DNA of 22,274 nt from JAVVRI01 sp036654795 (GTDB lineage Bacteria > Bacteroidota > Bacteroidia > Bacteroidales > Tannerellaceae). Below the pieces are notes generated by a model. That model ran no database searches. It was not told where the DNA came from and was given only the letters and a program-made list of their open reading frames with translations. Numbering within the stretch: position 1 is the first letter of the stretch; the number at the start of each line of letters is the position of its first letter. Shown in pieces: positions 7,428 through 16,265 of this stretch. The stretch lies in NCBI GenBank assembly GCA_036654795.1, contig JAVVRI010000026.1, positions 1-22,274 of the forward strand, written 5' to 3'. The position numbers and the translations under genes were made by a program.

Positions 7428-10400
7428 ATGAGATACTATTCATTTAAGAATTACTCAGGACTTAGAAAATTACTGAGTATTTTGATTGTACTGATTACTT
7501 GTTGTAATCTGAGTGCACAGAAAATTTCCGGCGTTGTAACAGACGCAAAGGATGGTTATGGACTTCCTGGAGTAAGCGTTATAATACCAGGAACATTGAT
7601 TGGTACTGTAACAGACATGGACGGAAATTATGCGTTTGAAACAGAAGGCGGGAAAACGTTACAATTTAGTTATATTGGCTATTCAACTGTGACGTTTACT
7701 ATTGCCGGAAAAACTAAAATCGACGTACAGTTAAAAGAAGATTCACAAAAGATTGACGAAATCGTTGTAACAGCATTAGGGATTAAACGTGAAAAGAAGG
7801 CATTAGGATACTCCATGTCCGAGCTAAAGGGAGAGTCATTGACTCAGACACGCGATGCTAATGTGGCCAATGCACTGGCTGGTAAAGTAGCTGGTTTGCA
7901 GATAAAACAAAACGGGACAGGAGTGGGAGGCTCTTCTCGTATCGTGATTCGTGGTAATAATTCTATTGCCGGAAACAACCAACCGTTGGTTGTGGTTGAC
8001 GGTGTACCTATCGACAACTTTAGTGGTGGTACTGACGACCTCTGGGGAAATGGTAAATTGGATAAAGGTTCCGGCATATCTGATATTTCGCCTGACGATA
8101 TTGAAAGTATGTCTGTACTGAAAGGTCCCGCTGCCGCCGCCTTGTATGGTAGCCGTGCTGGTAATGGTGTTGTTATGATTACAACCAAAAAAGGAACACA
8201 GGGTAGAGGTTGGGGCATTAATGTAAACACCAACTTCACGGCTGAAAATCCGATGCAGACAGCTAAGTTCCAGAATGTTTATGGGCAAGGCGTTGCCGGT
8301 GCTTTCGATAATAACAAAGCTGCCAACTGGGGTATGAAAATGGACGGATCGCAAAAGGATATGGCTATGGGGACGTTTGCTTATGCAGCCAGAGACAATG
8401 ATTTGTATAAAGACTTCCTGCGTACAGGCTCAACATGGACAAACAGCATCGACTTGAGCAAGAGTACGGAAGATATTACCTTCCGTGCTGGCGTAACGCG
8501 TCTGGACAACAAAGGGGTTGTTCCTAATAGCGGCATGGATCGTACATCAATCAACATACGTTCTACGGCGAAGATGTCGAAATGGTTATCTGCTGACGTG
8601 AAGGTAAACTACATAAGCCAGCATACCAACAATCGTATCAAATTAGCCGGAGACCCGGATAATATCTTCCTGAACTACTTAAGCATGCCCCGTAGTGTCG
8701 GTTACTCCGATTATGACGGTTATAAGGATAATGATTGGAAGCGCAATGATGGTAAACCGGCCGGCTTTCTTATTGATCCGGGAGCAAATGCAAATAACGC
8801 CTATTGGTCTGCCTACCGTAATACGAATAGTGACAAGAAAGATCGTTTCATGGGCTTTGCAGCCTTGGACTTCACCTTCACCGATTGGTTGAACTTGAAA
8901 CTGCGTTCGGGTATGGATAATTACACAATCCAATATGAAGCCATTCGTGCTACTGGCAATCCTTATTGGGAAACAAACGGCAGTATGTCGGCAAATATGG
9001 AAAAGTTTACCGAGATCAACTCAGACTTCTTGCTGTCGGCAAAAGGGAACTGGAATAAGTTTGGCATTGTTGGTACCGTTGGTGGTAACATTATGTATCG
9101 TTCCAGAAGCGAATATAAAGAGTCGTCAGGCGAATTTGTCATCCCTGAGTTTCATGCCATAGCCAATGGTAAGACACACGGTGGCGAATATATCAAGAAC
9201 CGTAAACAGATCAATTCGTTATACGCAACAGCTTCGATGTCATGGGACGATTATTTGTATCTTGACCTGACTGCTCGTAACGACTGGTCGTCAACACTTC
9301 CCAAGGACAATGCCTCTTATTTTTATCCATCAGTTGGCGTAAGCTGGATCTTTACGCAAATGCTTAATAAAATGGGTACTAGCTTAGGACCTATCACCTT
9401 CGGTAAGCTGAGAGCTTCATGGGCACAGGTGGGTAATGATGCCGACGCATATATGCTTCGCGACTATTATAAAATTGGTTACGACATTAAAGGGGGTATA
9501 TTCAATGCCAATAATGCCAACTGGATGGCTAACCCTAATTTGAAGAATGAAACCATCAATTCTTGGGAATTAGGCCTTGAACTTAAAGCAATCAATAATC
9601 GTATTGGTTTGGATGTGGCTTACTATAAAAAGAATTCAAAAGACCAGATTCTGCAGATTGATGTTCCTGCCGCAACAGGTTTCAAGAAGAAGATGATCAA
9701 TGCCGGTAATATAGAGAACAAGGGTGTAGAAATAGCCTTAAACGCGACCCCTCTGCAAACTGAAAGTGGATTCCTATGGGAGACACAGTTGAACTGGTCG
9801 AAGAACATCAATAAGGTAGTTTCTTTAACAACCGGTACCAAAGAGCAGATTTTGAGTGATGCTTCTGTTACGTTTCTAAAGATTGTGGCTCACGAAGGTG
9901 GTGCTTATGGTGACATTTATGGCTATGCTTATCAGCGTGATGATAATGGCAATATGATCATTGGTGCTGATGGTGTGCCGTTAGGTACGAAAGACATGGT
10001 TCTGTTAGGTAATAACCAGCCGGATTGGATGATGGGTTGGAGCAACACTTTGAGCTATAAAAACTTTGTATTGAACTTTATGTTCGACATGCGTAAAGGC
10101 GGTGATGTGTATATGGGTTCAGTAAGAGCAGGTACATCTTCCGGTTCGTTGGAAATGACGTTGGATGGACGCGATGGCATGGTTGTTCCAGGTATGACGG
10201 CTGATGGTACTCCAAATGCAAAGAGCATTAGTGCTGAGTCTTATTGGAGTGGTCTCACTGGTATTACAGAAGCATACATGTATGACGCAACCAATATTCG
10301 TTTACGCGAGTTGAGCTTAGGTTATAATTTCCCGAAAACCATCTTGGCTAAGACGCCGTTTACCGCCCTTCGGTTAAGTTTCGTAGCGCGCAACTTGTTT

Positions 10401-10529
10401 ATGATCCATAGCAAGACCAAAGGATTTGATCCTGAATCGGCTTATACTTCAGGTAATGCACAAGGTATAGAATGGGGTTCCATGCCGACAATGAGAAGCT
10501 TAGGGTTCAATTTGAATCTGGCATTTTAA
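7428..10529 (+). CDS. SusC-family TonB-dependent outer-membrane transporter (no STN domain)
   Basis: This 1033-residue protein is a TonB-dependent importer paired with the SusD gene that follows. It has a long signal peptide (about 1-30, ending LSAQ), a carboxypeptidase-regulatory-like domain (about 33-105, with SGVVTDAKDGYGLPGVSV), a TonB-box-like DEIVVTALG, a plug containing GNNSIAGNNQPLVVVDGVP, and a barrel ending LNLAF with the usual terminal Phe. There is no STN domain, so it cannot itself signal to FecR by the known route. The stretch YMYDATNIRLRELSLGY near the C-terminus is identical to the divergent SusC, and SFVARNL follows in both. The ATG lies in A-rich sequence without a Shine-Dalgarno motif. 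SusD begins 31 bp after the stop. Substrate unknown. Confidence 0.95.
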   Translation: MRYYSFKNYSGLRKLLSILIVLITCCNLSAQKISGVVTDAKDGYGLPGVSVIIPGTLIGTVTDMDGNYAFETEGGKTLQFSYIGYSTVTFTIAGKTKIDVQLKEDSQKIDEIVVTALGIKREKKALGYSMSELKGESLTQTRDANVANALAGKVAGLQIKQNGTGVGGSSRIVIRGNNSIAGNNQPLVVVDGVPIDNFSGGTDDLWGNGKLDKGSGISDISPDDIESMSVLKGPAAAALYGSRAGNGVVMITTKKGTQGRGWGINVNTNFTAENPMQTAKFQNVYGQGVAGAFDNNKAANWGMKMDGSQKDMAMGTFAYAARDNDLYKDFLRTGSTWTNSIDLSKSTEDITFRAGVTRLDNKGVVPNSGMDRTSINIRSTAKMSKWLSADVKVNYISQHTNNRIKLAGDPDNIFLNYLSMPRSVGYSDYDGYKDNDWKRNDGKPAGFLIDPGANANNAYWSAYRNTNSDKKDRFMGFAALDFTFTDWLNLKLRSGMDNYTIQYEAIRATGNPYWETNGSMSANMEKFTEINSDFLLSAKGNWNKFGIVGTVGGNIMYRSRSEYKESSGEFVIPEFHAIANGKTHGGEYIKNRKQINSLYATASMSWDDYLYLDLTARNDWSSTLPKDNASYFYPSVGVSWIFTQMLNKMGTSLGPITFGKLRASWAQVGNDADAYMLRDYYKIGYDIKGGIFNANNANWMANPNLKNETINSWELGLELKAINNRIGLDVAYYKKNSKDQILQIDVPAATGFKKKMINAGNIENKGVEIALNATPLQTESGFLWETQLNWSKNINKVVSLTTGTKEQILSDASVTFLKIVAHEGGAYGDIYGYAYQRDDNGNMIIGADGVPLGTKDMVLLGNNQPDWMMGWSNTLSYKNFVLNFMFDMRKGGDVYMGSVRAGTSSGSLEMTLDGRDGMVVPGMTADGTPNAKSISAESYWSGLTGITEAYMYDATNIRLRELSLGYNFPKTILAKTPFTALRLSFVARNLFMIHSKTKGFDPESAYTSGNAQGIEWGSMPTMRSLGFNLNLAF

Positions 10530-10560
10530 TGTAACTACAAATCTAAAAAAAGAAAACGAT

Positions 10561-12240
10561 ATGAAAACTGTTAAGATATTAGCTGCTTGTTCGGTTCTAC
10601 TACTGATAGGCGTTTCCGGATGTGATCTGACCGGATTAAACGAGAATCCGAACGAACCAACGGACGATGTGAATTATAACATGAATGAACCACGATTAGC
10701 TTCTGCCATTCGTGGGGGGAAAATCATAGACGGAGATATAGAACAACGCCTAAAACCGCTGCAACTCGATTTCTATTCCCAAATGACTGTCGATGGCGGT
10801 GGATGGGCTATGAAGAATTATATGCAAAATGACAGCTGGAACAACCTAGCTTGGGGGAAATACTTGGAGCAGATTGCGTCTATAAATATTGCTATTCGTT
10901 CATTGACGCCCCGCATGGAAAAGTATGCCAACACGATTGCTTTTGCAAAAATATGGCGCGTTTATGTGCACAGTCAGGCTGTTGATCTATTTGGTCCGAT
11001 GCCTTTTCCTGCTGCAAGTGATGATCCAGAAGTAAATCCGCCCTACAAATCAGTAAAAGACATTTACTATGAATATTTCACTGAGCTGGATGCTGCCATC
11101 AAGATGTTCAATGCTAGTGCCGATCCTATCTTTACTGATGGAGCTATTGACATTGTCTATAAAGGTAATACAGACGCTTGGAAAAAGTTTGCAAACTCAT
11201 TGCGCCTTCGTTTTGCCGTACGCTTGTCAGAAATAGACCAACCGAAATGCAAAATGGAAGCAGAGGCTGCCCTCAGCAATCCTGCAGGTGTGATCAGTAG
11301 CCCTGCCGATAATACCTATTTGCCTCCTAAGGCTGACGGTTCATGGGGACAGGATTATAACTACACGATGTTTCAAATTTCGTGGGGTGGTCCGATCTGT
11401 ATGTCGAAATCGTACGAGAAACTAGTGACAAACCTAGGTGGCATCGCTTGGCCTGCTAATGTGAAGAATATGACTCCTACCTTAAGTGGTAAACCGGCTC
11501 TACCGGTATCAGCAGTACACCCTACCAAAGTAGACCCGCGTGCACCTAAAATGTTTCAGCCGGGTATCGGTAATGGTGACTGGAAGGGCTTGATATTTGG
11601 TGCCAAAGTAGAAGAGGCCAATGTCGGCATCTATGAATCGAAGAACTGTGCTGAGTTAGGTTTCCTTGTAAAGGAGGGAATGATGTATAAATCTCGTCCG
11701 TACGATCTTTTCCTATATGAAGAGATCTGCTTCTTGAAAGCTGAGCTTTATGCACGTGGCATCTTGTCAGGCAACGCGAAAGCTGAATATGAAAACGGTA
11801 TTCAGGCTTCATTCGAAAAATGGGGAGTAGCTTCTGCCGCTGCCAATTATTTGGCTTCTACGGATAAAAACGAGGCGGGGACAAGCGTTAAGTTTGAGGA
11901 TGTGCAAGGTGCAGGCAATACGGCGCTGGAAAAAATCATTACGCAGAAATACATTGCCGGTGTGCCCGATCTGGCTTTGGAGGGATGGAACGACAAACGT
12001 CGCCTGAACCTACCGCGTATGGATGTTGCTGTATATCGTGACCAAGCACTCTATGACAATAACAATAAGGACATAAAGACTCCCGGAAACTACATCAAGC
12101 GCATGCAATATCCGTCACAAGAAACGCTTATCAATGCAGAAGAATATGCAAAAGGAGTCACTATGTTAGGCAATAAGGATGTGGTTAGCACTCCTATCTG
12201 GTGGGATGCAAACAAAAACTATTGTACGTCTGAAAAATGA
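10561..12240 (+). CDS. SusD-like outer-membrane nutrient-binding lipoprotein (SusD-like_2 type)
   Basis: This 559-residue lipoprotein is the substrate-binding partner of the preceding SusC. The signal peptide ends in the lipobox VSGC with Cys21, followed by DLTGLNENPNEPT, an NxNPN-type opening common in SusD proteins. An internal KKFANSLRLRFAVRL helix and the C-terminal EKIITQKYIAGVPDLALEGWNDKRR segment match the other SusD in this window (which has RFANSLRLRLAIRI and EKIITQKWIACYPEGCEAW), so the two are paralogues. The gene ends about 50 bp before a strong terminator, which closes the transcription unit. No enzyme gene accompanies the pair, so the nutrient cannot be inferred. Confidence 0.94.
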   Translation: MKTVKILAACSVLLLIGVSGCDLTGLNENPNEPTDDVNYNMNEPRLASAIRGGKIIDGDIEQRLKPLQLDFYSQMTVDGGGWAMKNYMQNDSWNNLAWGKYLEQIASINIAIRSLTPRMEKYANTIAFAKIWRVYVHSQAVDLFGPMPFPAASDDPEVNPPYKSVKDIYYEYFTELDAAIKMFNASADPIFTDGAIDIVYKGNTDAWKKFANSLRLRFAVRLSEIDQPKCKMEAEAALSNPAGVISSPADNTYLPPKADGSWGQDYNYTMFQISWGGPICMSKSYEKLVTNLGGIAWPANVKNMTPTLSGKPALPVSAVHPTKVDPRAPKMFQPGIGNGDWKGLIFGAKVEEANVGIYESKNCAELGFLVKEGMMYKSRPYDLFLYEEICFLKAELYARGILSGNAKAEYENGIQASFEKWGVASAAANYLASTDKNEAGTSVKFEDVQGAGNTALEKIITQKYIAGVPDLALEGWNDKRRLNLPRMDVAVYRDQALYDNNNKDIKTPGNYIKRMQYPSQETLINAEEYAKGVTMLGNKDVVSTPIWWDANKNYCTSEK

Positions 12241-12288
12241 GGTAAGCTTTAGATTGCATTATTTTGTATTCACCTAAATACTAATTAT

Positions 12289-12341
12289 CTCGTCCGATGC
12301 CATTCTTCTATACGGAAGAGCGGCGTCGGACGAGTTTTTTT
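12289..12341 (+). terminator. Rho-independent terminator after the second SusD gene
   Basis: CTCGTCCGATGCC (12289-12301) pairs with GGCGTCGGACGAG (12322-12334), a 13-bp stem with one G-U pair. An inner CTTC/GAAG can extend it. Seven T (12335-12341) follow directly. On the other strand the stem is followed by ATAATTAG rather than a T-run, so it mainly serves the plus-strand SusD transcript. Confidence 0.9.
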
Positions 12342-12351
12342 ATTCGTATAG

Positions 12352-12403
12352 CATATATGCTTTGAAGTGTAAACATATATGCTTTGAGGTTGAAACATAT
12401 ATG
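12352..12403. repeat. Three-copy 22-bp-pitch repeat with CATATATG cores
   Basis: The palindrome CATATATG occurs at 12352-12359, 12374-12381 and 12396-12403, exactly 22 bp apart. The two 14-bp linkers, CTTTGAAGTGTAAA and CTTTGAGGTTGAAA, match at 11 of 14 positions. The array lies just after the SusD terminator and 23 bp beyond the polA stop codon. Its pitch equals that of the 5942-6029 array, but the core sequence differs. Function unknown. Confidence 0.8.
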
Positions 12404-12409
12404 TACTTT

Positions 12410-12437
12410 CATTAATCCACTTCCATTAATGCGCTTC
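12410..12437. repeat. 14-bp tandem duplication across the polA stop codon
   Basis: CATTAATCCACTTC (12410-12423) and CATTAATGCGCTTC (12424-12437) are adjacent and match at 12 of 14 positions. The second copy contains the polA stop (12426-12428) and its last codons. This is probably a small slippage duplication of the gene end. Confidence 0.55.
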
Positions 12438-15191
12438 CAGCCAGTTGATGCCTTCGCCACAGTCAGCTATTAAGGGTACTTGCAACTGGATGGCGCCTTC
12501 CATCTCTTCCAAGACAATGCGCTTTACGCTGTCTAATTCCTCTTTCCAAACGTTGAAGTTGAGTTCGTCATGTACTTGCAGGATCATCCGGCTACGCAGG
12601 CCTTCGGCTTCGAAGCGGGTGAAGATGCGTACCATCGCCACCTTGATAATGTCGGCGGCACTACCTTGTATGGGGGCGTTGATGGCGTTGCGCTCAGCAT
12701 AGCCACGCACTACGCTGTTGTGCGAATTGATGTCCGGCAGGAAGCGTTTGCGCTTAAAGATCGTCTCCACATACCCTTTCGTTTTAGCAATCGCGATACA
12801 TTCGTCCATGTATTCCTTCACGCGAGGGTAGGTGAGGAAGTAGCCGTCTATCAACTCCTTCGATTCGCTACGCGGAATGCTTAACCGTTCGGCCAGACCA
12901 AAGACGGAGATGCCGTAGATGATACCAAAGTTTGCCGTCTTGGCTTTGCGGCGCATGTCGGTGGTTACGTCTGTAAGGGGGACACCGTATATCTTGGCGG
13001 CAGTGGCGGCATGGATGTCTTCGCTGCTGCGAAAGGCCTCTATCATGTGCGCATCGCCACTCAGGTGCGCCATGATACGTAACTCAATCTGCGAATAGTC
13101 GGCAGAGAAGAAGAGACAGTCGTCGTTGTCGGCCGTGAATGCTTTACGGATTTCGCGCCCCATTTCGTCCCGGATCGGGATGTTTTGCAGGTTCGGGTTC
13201 GTCGAGCTAAGGCGACCGGTAGAGGTGACTGTTTGGTTGAACGACGTATGTATCTTGCCCGTTACGGGGTTGATCAGTTCGGGCAGGGCGTCCACGTATG
13301 TGCCGAGTAGTTTTTTCAGCCCACGATACTCAAGCAACTTGCCTACGATGGGGTGCTTGAAGCGGAGCTTTTCCAGAATCTCTTCGCCGGTACTGTAATT
13401 ACCCAGTTTGGTCTTCTTCGCCTTTTCATCTATTTTGAGGCGGTCGAAGAGGACTTCGCCCACCTGTTTAGTCGAGTTGATGTTGAACTCTGCACCCGCC
13501 ATTTCATATATTTCCCCTTCCAACGCCATCAGCAAGGCCGTTAGTTCGATGGAGGATTGTTTGAGGGCGGCAATGTCCAGCGTTACGCCTGTCTCCTCGA
13601 TGGAGACCAAAACGTAGATCAGCGGCATCTCTATGTCATAGAAAAGGGAGGCGAGCCCCTCTTTGTCCAGTTCCGGCTCGAAGCGGTTTTTTAGCTTGAG
13701 GGTGATGTCGGCATCTTCGGCGGCATACTCAGCTACCTGCTCGACCGGCACATTGCGCATAGTGCGCTGGTTCTTCCCCTTGGCGCCAATCAGTTCTTCG
13801 ATGTGGACGGTCTTATAATGGAGGTAGGTCTCGGCTAGGTAATCCATACCGTGACGTAACTCAGGGTTCAGGAGGTAGTGAGCCACCATGGTGTCGAAAA
13901 GTGGTCCCGCCATCCGCACGCCGTACTTACGGAGTACAAGGATGTCGAACTTTATGTTTTGTCCTATTTTCTGTATCTTTGGATTTTGAAGGGTAGGGGA
14001 GAAGCACTCCACCACGGCACGTGCCTCTTCGGGATCGGCGGGCACGGGGACGTACCAAGCCTCATTTTCCTTTACGGAAAAGGACATGCCGACCAATCCG
14101 GCGGTGAGCGGCTCCACGCTGTCCGTTTCCGTGTCAAAAGCATAGAATTGTTGATTGTCCAGAAAGAGGGCTAAATTGGCTCTTTTTTCCTCTGTATCAA
14201 CCAAATGATATATGTGCGGAGTGGTTGTTAAGTCCGTGAGAGTAGAATATTCAGGCGCAGCCGCACTCTCGGACGCAAATAAATCAAGCATGGCGGGTTG
14301 AGTATTGGCCTTTTGAACTGCTTTTTGCGGCTCATTGCCCAGCTTGTTAATAAATGCTCTAAATTCTAATTCATTGTAAATATCAGCCAACCGCTCGTCG
14401 TTCGCCTTTTCCAGCACACATCCGGCAGCATCGAAGCGGATCGGCACATCGGTCTTGATTGTGGCTAAGAATTTAGAGAAGAGGATTTGCTCTTTATTTT
14501 CGGATACCTTCTTCTGAATAGCGCCTTTCAGTTTGTCGGTGTTCGCAAGCAGGTTCTCGATGCTGCCAAATTCGGTGAGTAGCTTTTGGGCTGTCTTCTC
14601 ACCAACTCCGGGACAGCCGGGGATGTTATCCGAAGCGTCGCCCATAAGACCAAGAAGGTCTATCACCTGTTCGGTGCTGGTCAAGTCATATTTCTCCAAC
14701 ACCTCTTTCACACCCATGGTTTCGTATCCACCACCAAATTTGGGACGATACATAAAGATATGCTCAGAGACCAGCTGACCGTAGTCTTTGTCGGGAGTCA
14801 TCATGTAGACCTCAAAGCCTTCGCGCTCGGCTTGCTTGGCGATGGTGCCAATCACATCGTCCGCTTCATAACGCGGCACCTCCAGAATGGGGATGCGGTA
14901 GGCATTAATAATATCTTTAATAATAGGTATGGACTGGCGGATCACCTCAGGCGTCTCTTCGCGCTGCGCTTTGTATTGTTCGTATGCTTCATGGCGGAAG
15001 GTAGGCCCTTTGGGGTCGAAGCCAACGGCAATATGGGTTGGGTTGTTCGTCTTTAATATATCCTCCAATATATTGACAAAGCCAAAGATAGCGGAGGTAT
15101 TTACACCTTTCGAATTGATACGCGGGTTCTTAATGAAGGCGTAATAAGAACGGTAGATCAACGCATAAGCGTCTATTAGGAATAACTTCAT
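12426..15191 (-). CDS. polA: DNA polymerase I
   Basis: This 921-residue enzyme fills gaps and removes RNA primers during replication and repair. The 5'-3' exonuclease covers about 1-285 (MKLFLIDAYALIYRSYYAF start, EADDVIGT, GDASDNIPGCPGVGEKTA). A linker (about 288-325) carries MLDLF. The 3'-5' exonuclease (about 326-515) keeps all metal ligands: FDTETD (Asp353, Glu355), NIKFD (Asp416) and YAAED (Asp493), so proofreading should be active. The polymerase domain has motif A DYSQIELR (Asp698), motif B RRKAKTANFGIIYG and motif C VHDE (Asp875). I place the start at the ATG at 15191, which gives the usual MKLFLIDAYALIYR opening; the frame extends to a GTG at 15203 that adds four residues. It diverges from the polyprenyl synthase gene. 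The length is normal for the family. Confidence 0.98.
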   Translation of the reverse strand: MKLFLIDAYALIYRSYYAFIKNPRINSKGVNTSAIFGFVNILEDILKTNNPTHIAVGFDPKGPTFRHEAYEQYKAQREETPEVIRQSIPIIKDIINAYRIPILEVPRYEADDVIGTIAKQAEREGFEVYMMTPDKDYGQLVSEHIFMYRPKFGGGYETMGVKEVLEKYDLTSTEQVIDLLGLMGDASDNIPGCPGVGEKTAQKLLTEFGSIENLLANTDKLKGAIQKKVSENKEQILFSKFLATIKTDVPIRFDAAGCVLEKANDERLADIYNELEFRAFINKLGNEPQKAVQKANTQPAMLDLFASESAAAPEYSTLTDLTTTPHIYHLVDTEEKRANLALFLDNQQFYAFDTETDSVEPLTAGLVGMSFSVKENEAWYVPVPADPEEARAVVECFSPTLQNPKIQKIGQNIKFDILVLRKYGVRMAGPLFDTMVAHYLLNPELRHGMDYLAETYLHYKTVHIEELIGAKGKNQRTMRNVPVEQVAEYAAEDADITLKLKNRFEPELDKEGLASLFYDIEMPLIYVLVSIEETGVTLDIAALKQSSIELTALLMALEGEIYEMAGAEFNINSTKQVGEVLFDRLKIDEKAKKTKLGNYSTGEEILEKLRFKHPIVGKLLEYRGLKKLLGTYVDALPELINPVTGKIHTSFNQTVTSTGRLSSTNPNLQNIPIRDEMGREIRKAFTADNDDCLFFSADYSQIELRIMAHLSGDAHMIEAFRSSEDIHAATAAKIYGVPLTDVTTDMRRKAKTANFGIIYGISVFGLAERLSIPRSESKELIDGYFLTYPRVKEYMDECIAIAKTKGYVETIFKRKRFLPDINSHNSVVRGYAERNAINAPIQGSAADIIKVAMVRIFTRFEAEGLRSRMILQVHDELNFNVWKEELDSVKRIVLEEMEGAIQLQVPLIADCGEGINWLEAH

Positions 15192-15225
15192 TGCTTTTAA
15201 CACGTTTTAGTGGGACAAATGTCGG

Positions 15226-15254
15226 TAAATGTACGAAAAAAGTCGCTTACTCAA
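15226..15254 (-). promoter_or_regulatory. Putative polA promoter
   Basis: On the minus strand a TTG (15254-15252) is followed after 18 bp by TACATTTA (15233-15226), 7 of 8 bases of the TAnnTTTG -7 consensus. Transcription would start near 15219 and leave about 28 nt before the ATG at 15191. Confidence 0.4.
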
Positions 15255-15264
15255 TAGTTTTTGC

Positions 15265-15272
15265 TACTTTTG
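15265..15272 (+). promoter_or_regulatory. Putative -7 box of the polyprenyl synthase promoter
   Basis: TACTTTTG matches the Bacteroidetes -7 consensus TAnnTTTG exactly. I see no good -33 TTTG. Transcription would start near 15279, downstream of the possible TTG start at 15261, which supports translation from the ATG at 15291. Confidence 0.45.
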
Positions 15273-15290
15273 CGCATCTTTGGATGGAAT

Positions 15291-16265
15291 ATGGAGGAAA
15301 GAAGGAAAATAGAAGAGCCGGTTGCGGTGGAGTTTAAACGCTTTAATGATGAGTTTGCGGATTCGTTACGAAGTGAGACGCGCCGGTTGCAGTCTGCTAT
15401 CGACACCATCCTGCAATCAGCAGGAAAACATATACGCCCGCTTTTGGTTTTGCTGACAGCAAAGGCCTGCGGAAAAGTAACGGACAATACAATCAACGCC
15501 GCTGTGCTGTTGGAGTTATTGCATACCGCTACGCTTATCCATGATGACGTGGTGGACGAGACGAAAGAGCGCCGTGGCGTACCTTCGCTCAATGCGATCT
15601 TCGATAATCGCATCTCTGTATTGGTAGGCGATTATGTCCTTTCCACCTCCTTAATACGCTCCATTCAGACTGGTGATTTGCGTATTATCGGCATTGTCTC
15701 TAACCTGGGGCGCGACTTGTCAGAAGGGGAAATCAAGCAACTGGAAACCGCGGAAGAAAGTATTTTAGACGAGACCTGCTACATGCAGGTGATCCGTAAA
15801 AAGACAGCGATGCTGCTATCCGCCTGTACAGAGATTGGTGCAATCAGTGCCGACGCCATGCCGGACATAATTGCTCTTTGTCGCGAGTACGGTGAATACT
15901 TGGGCTACTGCTTCCAGATCAAAGATGACATCTTCGACTATTTTCGCGAAACTGATATTGGTAAACCTACCGGTAACGACATCCGTGAGGGGAAGGTTAC
16001 CCTTCCATTACTTTACGCCTTGCGGTCGAGTAGGGCAGAGGATAGTGCCCGCTACCTGAATATGATCCTTCGGAAGGATTTCACTTCCAAAAACATCGAT
16101 GAATTGATTGCTTTTGCAAAACAGAATGGAGGCATCGCCTATGCCGAAGAACGCATGAAGGCTTATCACGCCAAAGCGATGAAGATACTTTTCCAACTAC
16201 CGGACTCAGAAGCTCGCAACGGTTTATCACTCTTAGCCGATTATATTATCAATAGAAAAAAATAA
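15291..16265 (+). CDS. Long-chain (all-trans) polyprenyl diphosphate synthase
   Basis: This 324-residue cytoplasmic prenyltransferase would condense isopentenyl diphosphate units onto an allylic primer, most likely to make the side chain of menaquinone. The first aspartate-rich motif is HDDVVDETKERRG (Asp85, Asp86, Asp89) and the second is KDDIFDY (Asp212, Asp213, Asp216). GKHIRP (45-50) is the usual IPP-binding stretch. The residues before the first motif (LLHTATLIHDD) are small and resemble octaprenyl (IspB-type) synthases rather than bulky short-chain types, so a long product is likely. I chose the ATG at 15291; the frame runs up to a TTG at 15261, which lies upstream of the predicted transcription start. 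It converges with deoC, with a shared hairpin directly after the stop. Confidence 0.92.
   Translation: MEERRKIEEPVAVEFKRFNDEFADSLRSETRRLQSAIDTILQSAGKHIRPLLVLLTAKACGKVTDNTINAAVLLELLHTATLIHDDVVDETKERRGVPSLNAIFDNRISVLVGDYVLSTSLIRSIQTGDLRIIGIVSNLGRDLSEGEIKQLETAEESILDETCYMQVIRKKTAMLLSACTEIGAISADAMPDIIALCREYGEYLGYCFQIKDDIFDYFRETDIGKPTGNDIREGKVTLPLLYALRSSRAEDSARYLNMILRKDFTSKNIDELIAFAKQNGGIAYAEERMKAYHAKAMKILFQLPDSEARNGLSLLADYIINRKK

Noticed and set aside
7836..8354. 172-codon antisense reading frame inside the second SusC gene
   Set aside because: It lies wholly opposite a strongly conserved SusC plug region and its translation has no protein family character; it is a shadow of the real gene.
14586..15056. 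156-codon plus-strand frame opposite polA
   Set aside because: It is fully antisense to the conserved 5'-exonuclease domain of DNA polymerase I.
15261..15290. TTG at 15261 as the start of the polyprenyl synthase
   Set aside because: It lies upstream of the predicted transcription start and would add a non-conserved hydrophobic stretch; the ATG at 15291 fits the family.
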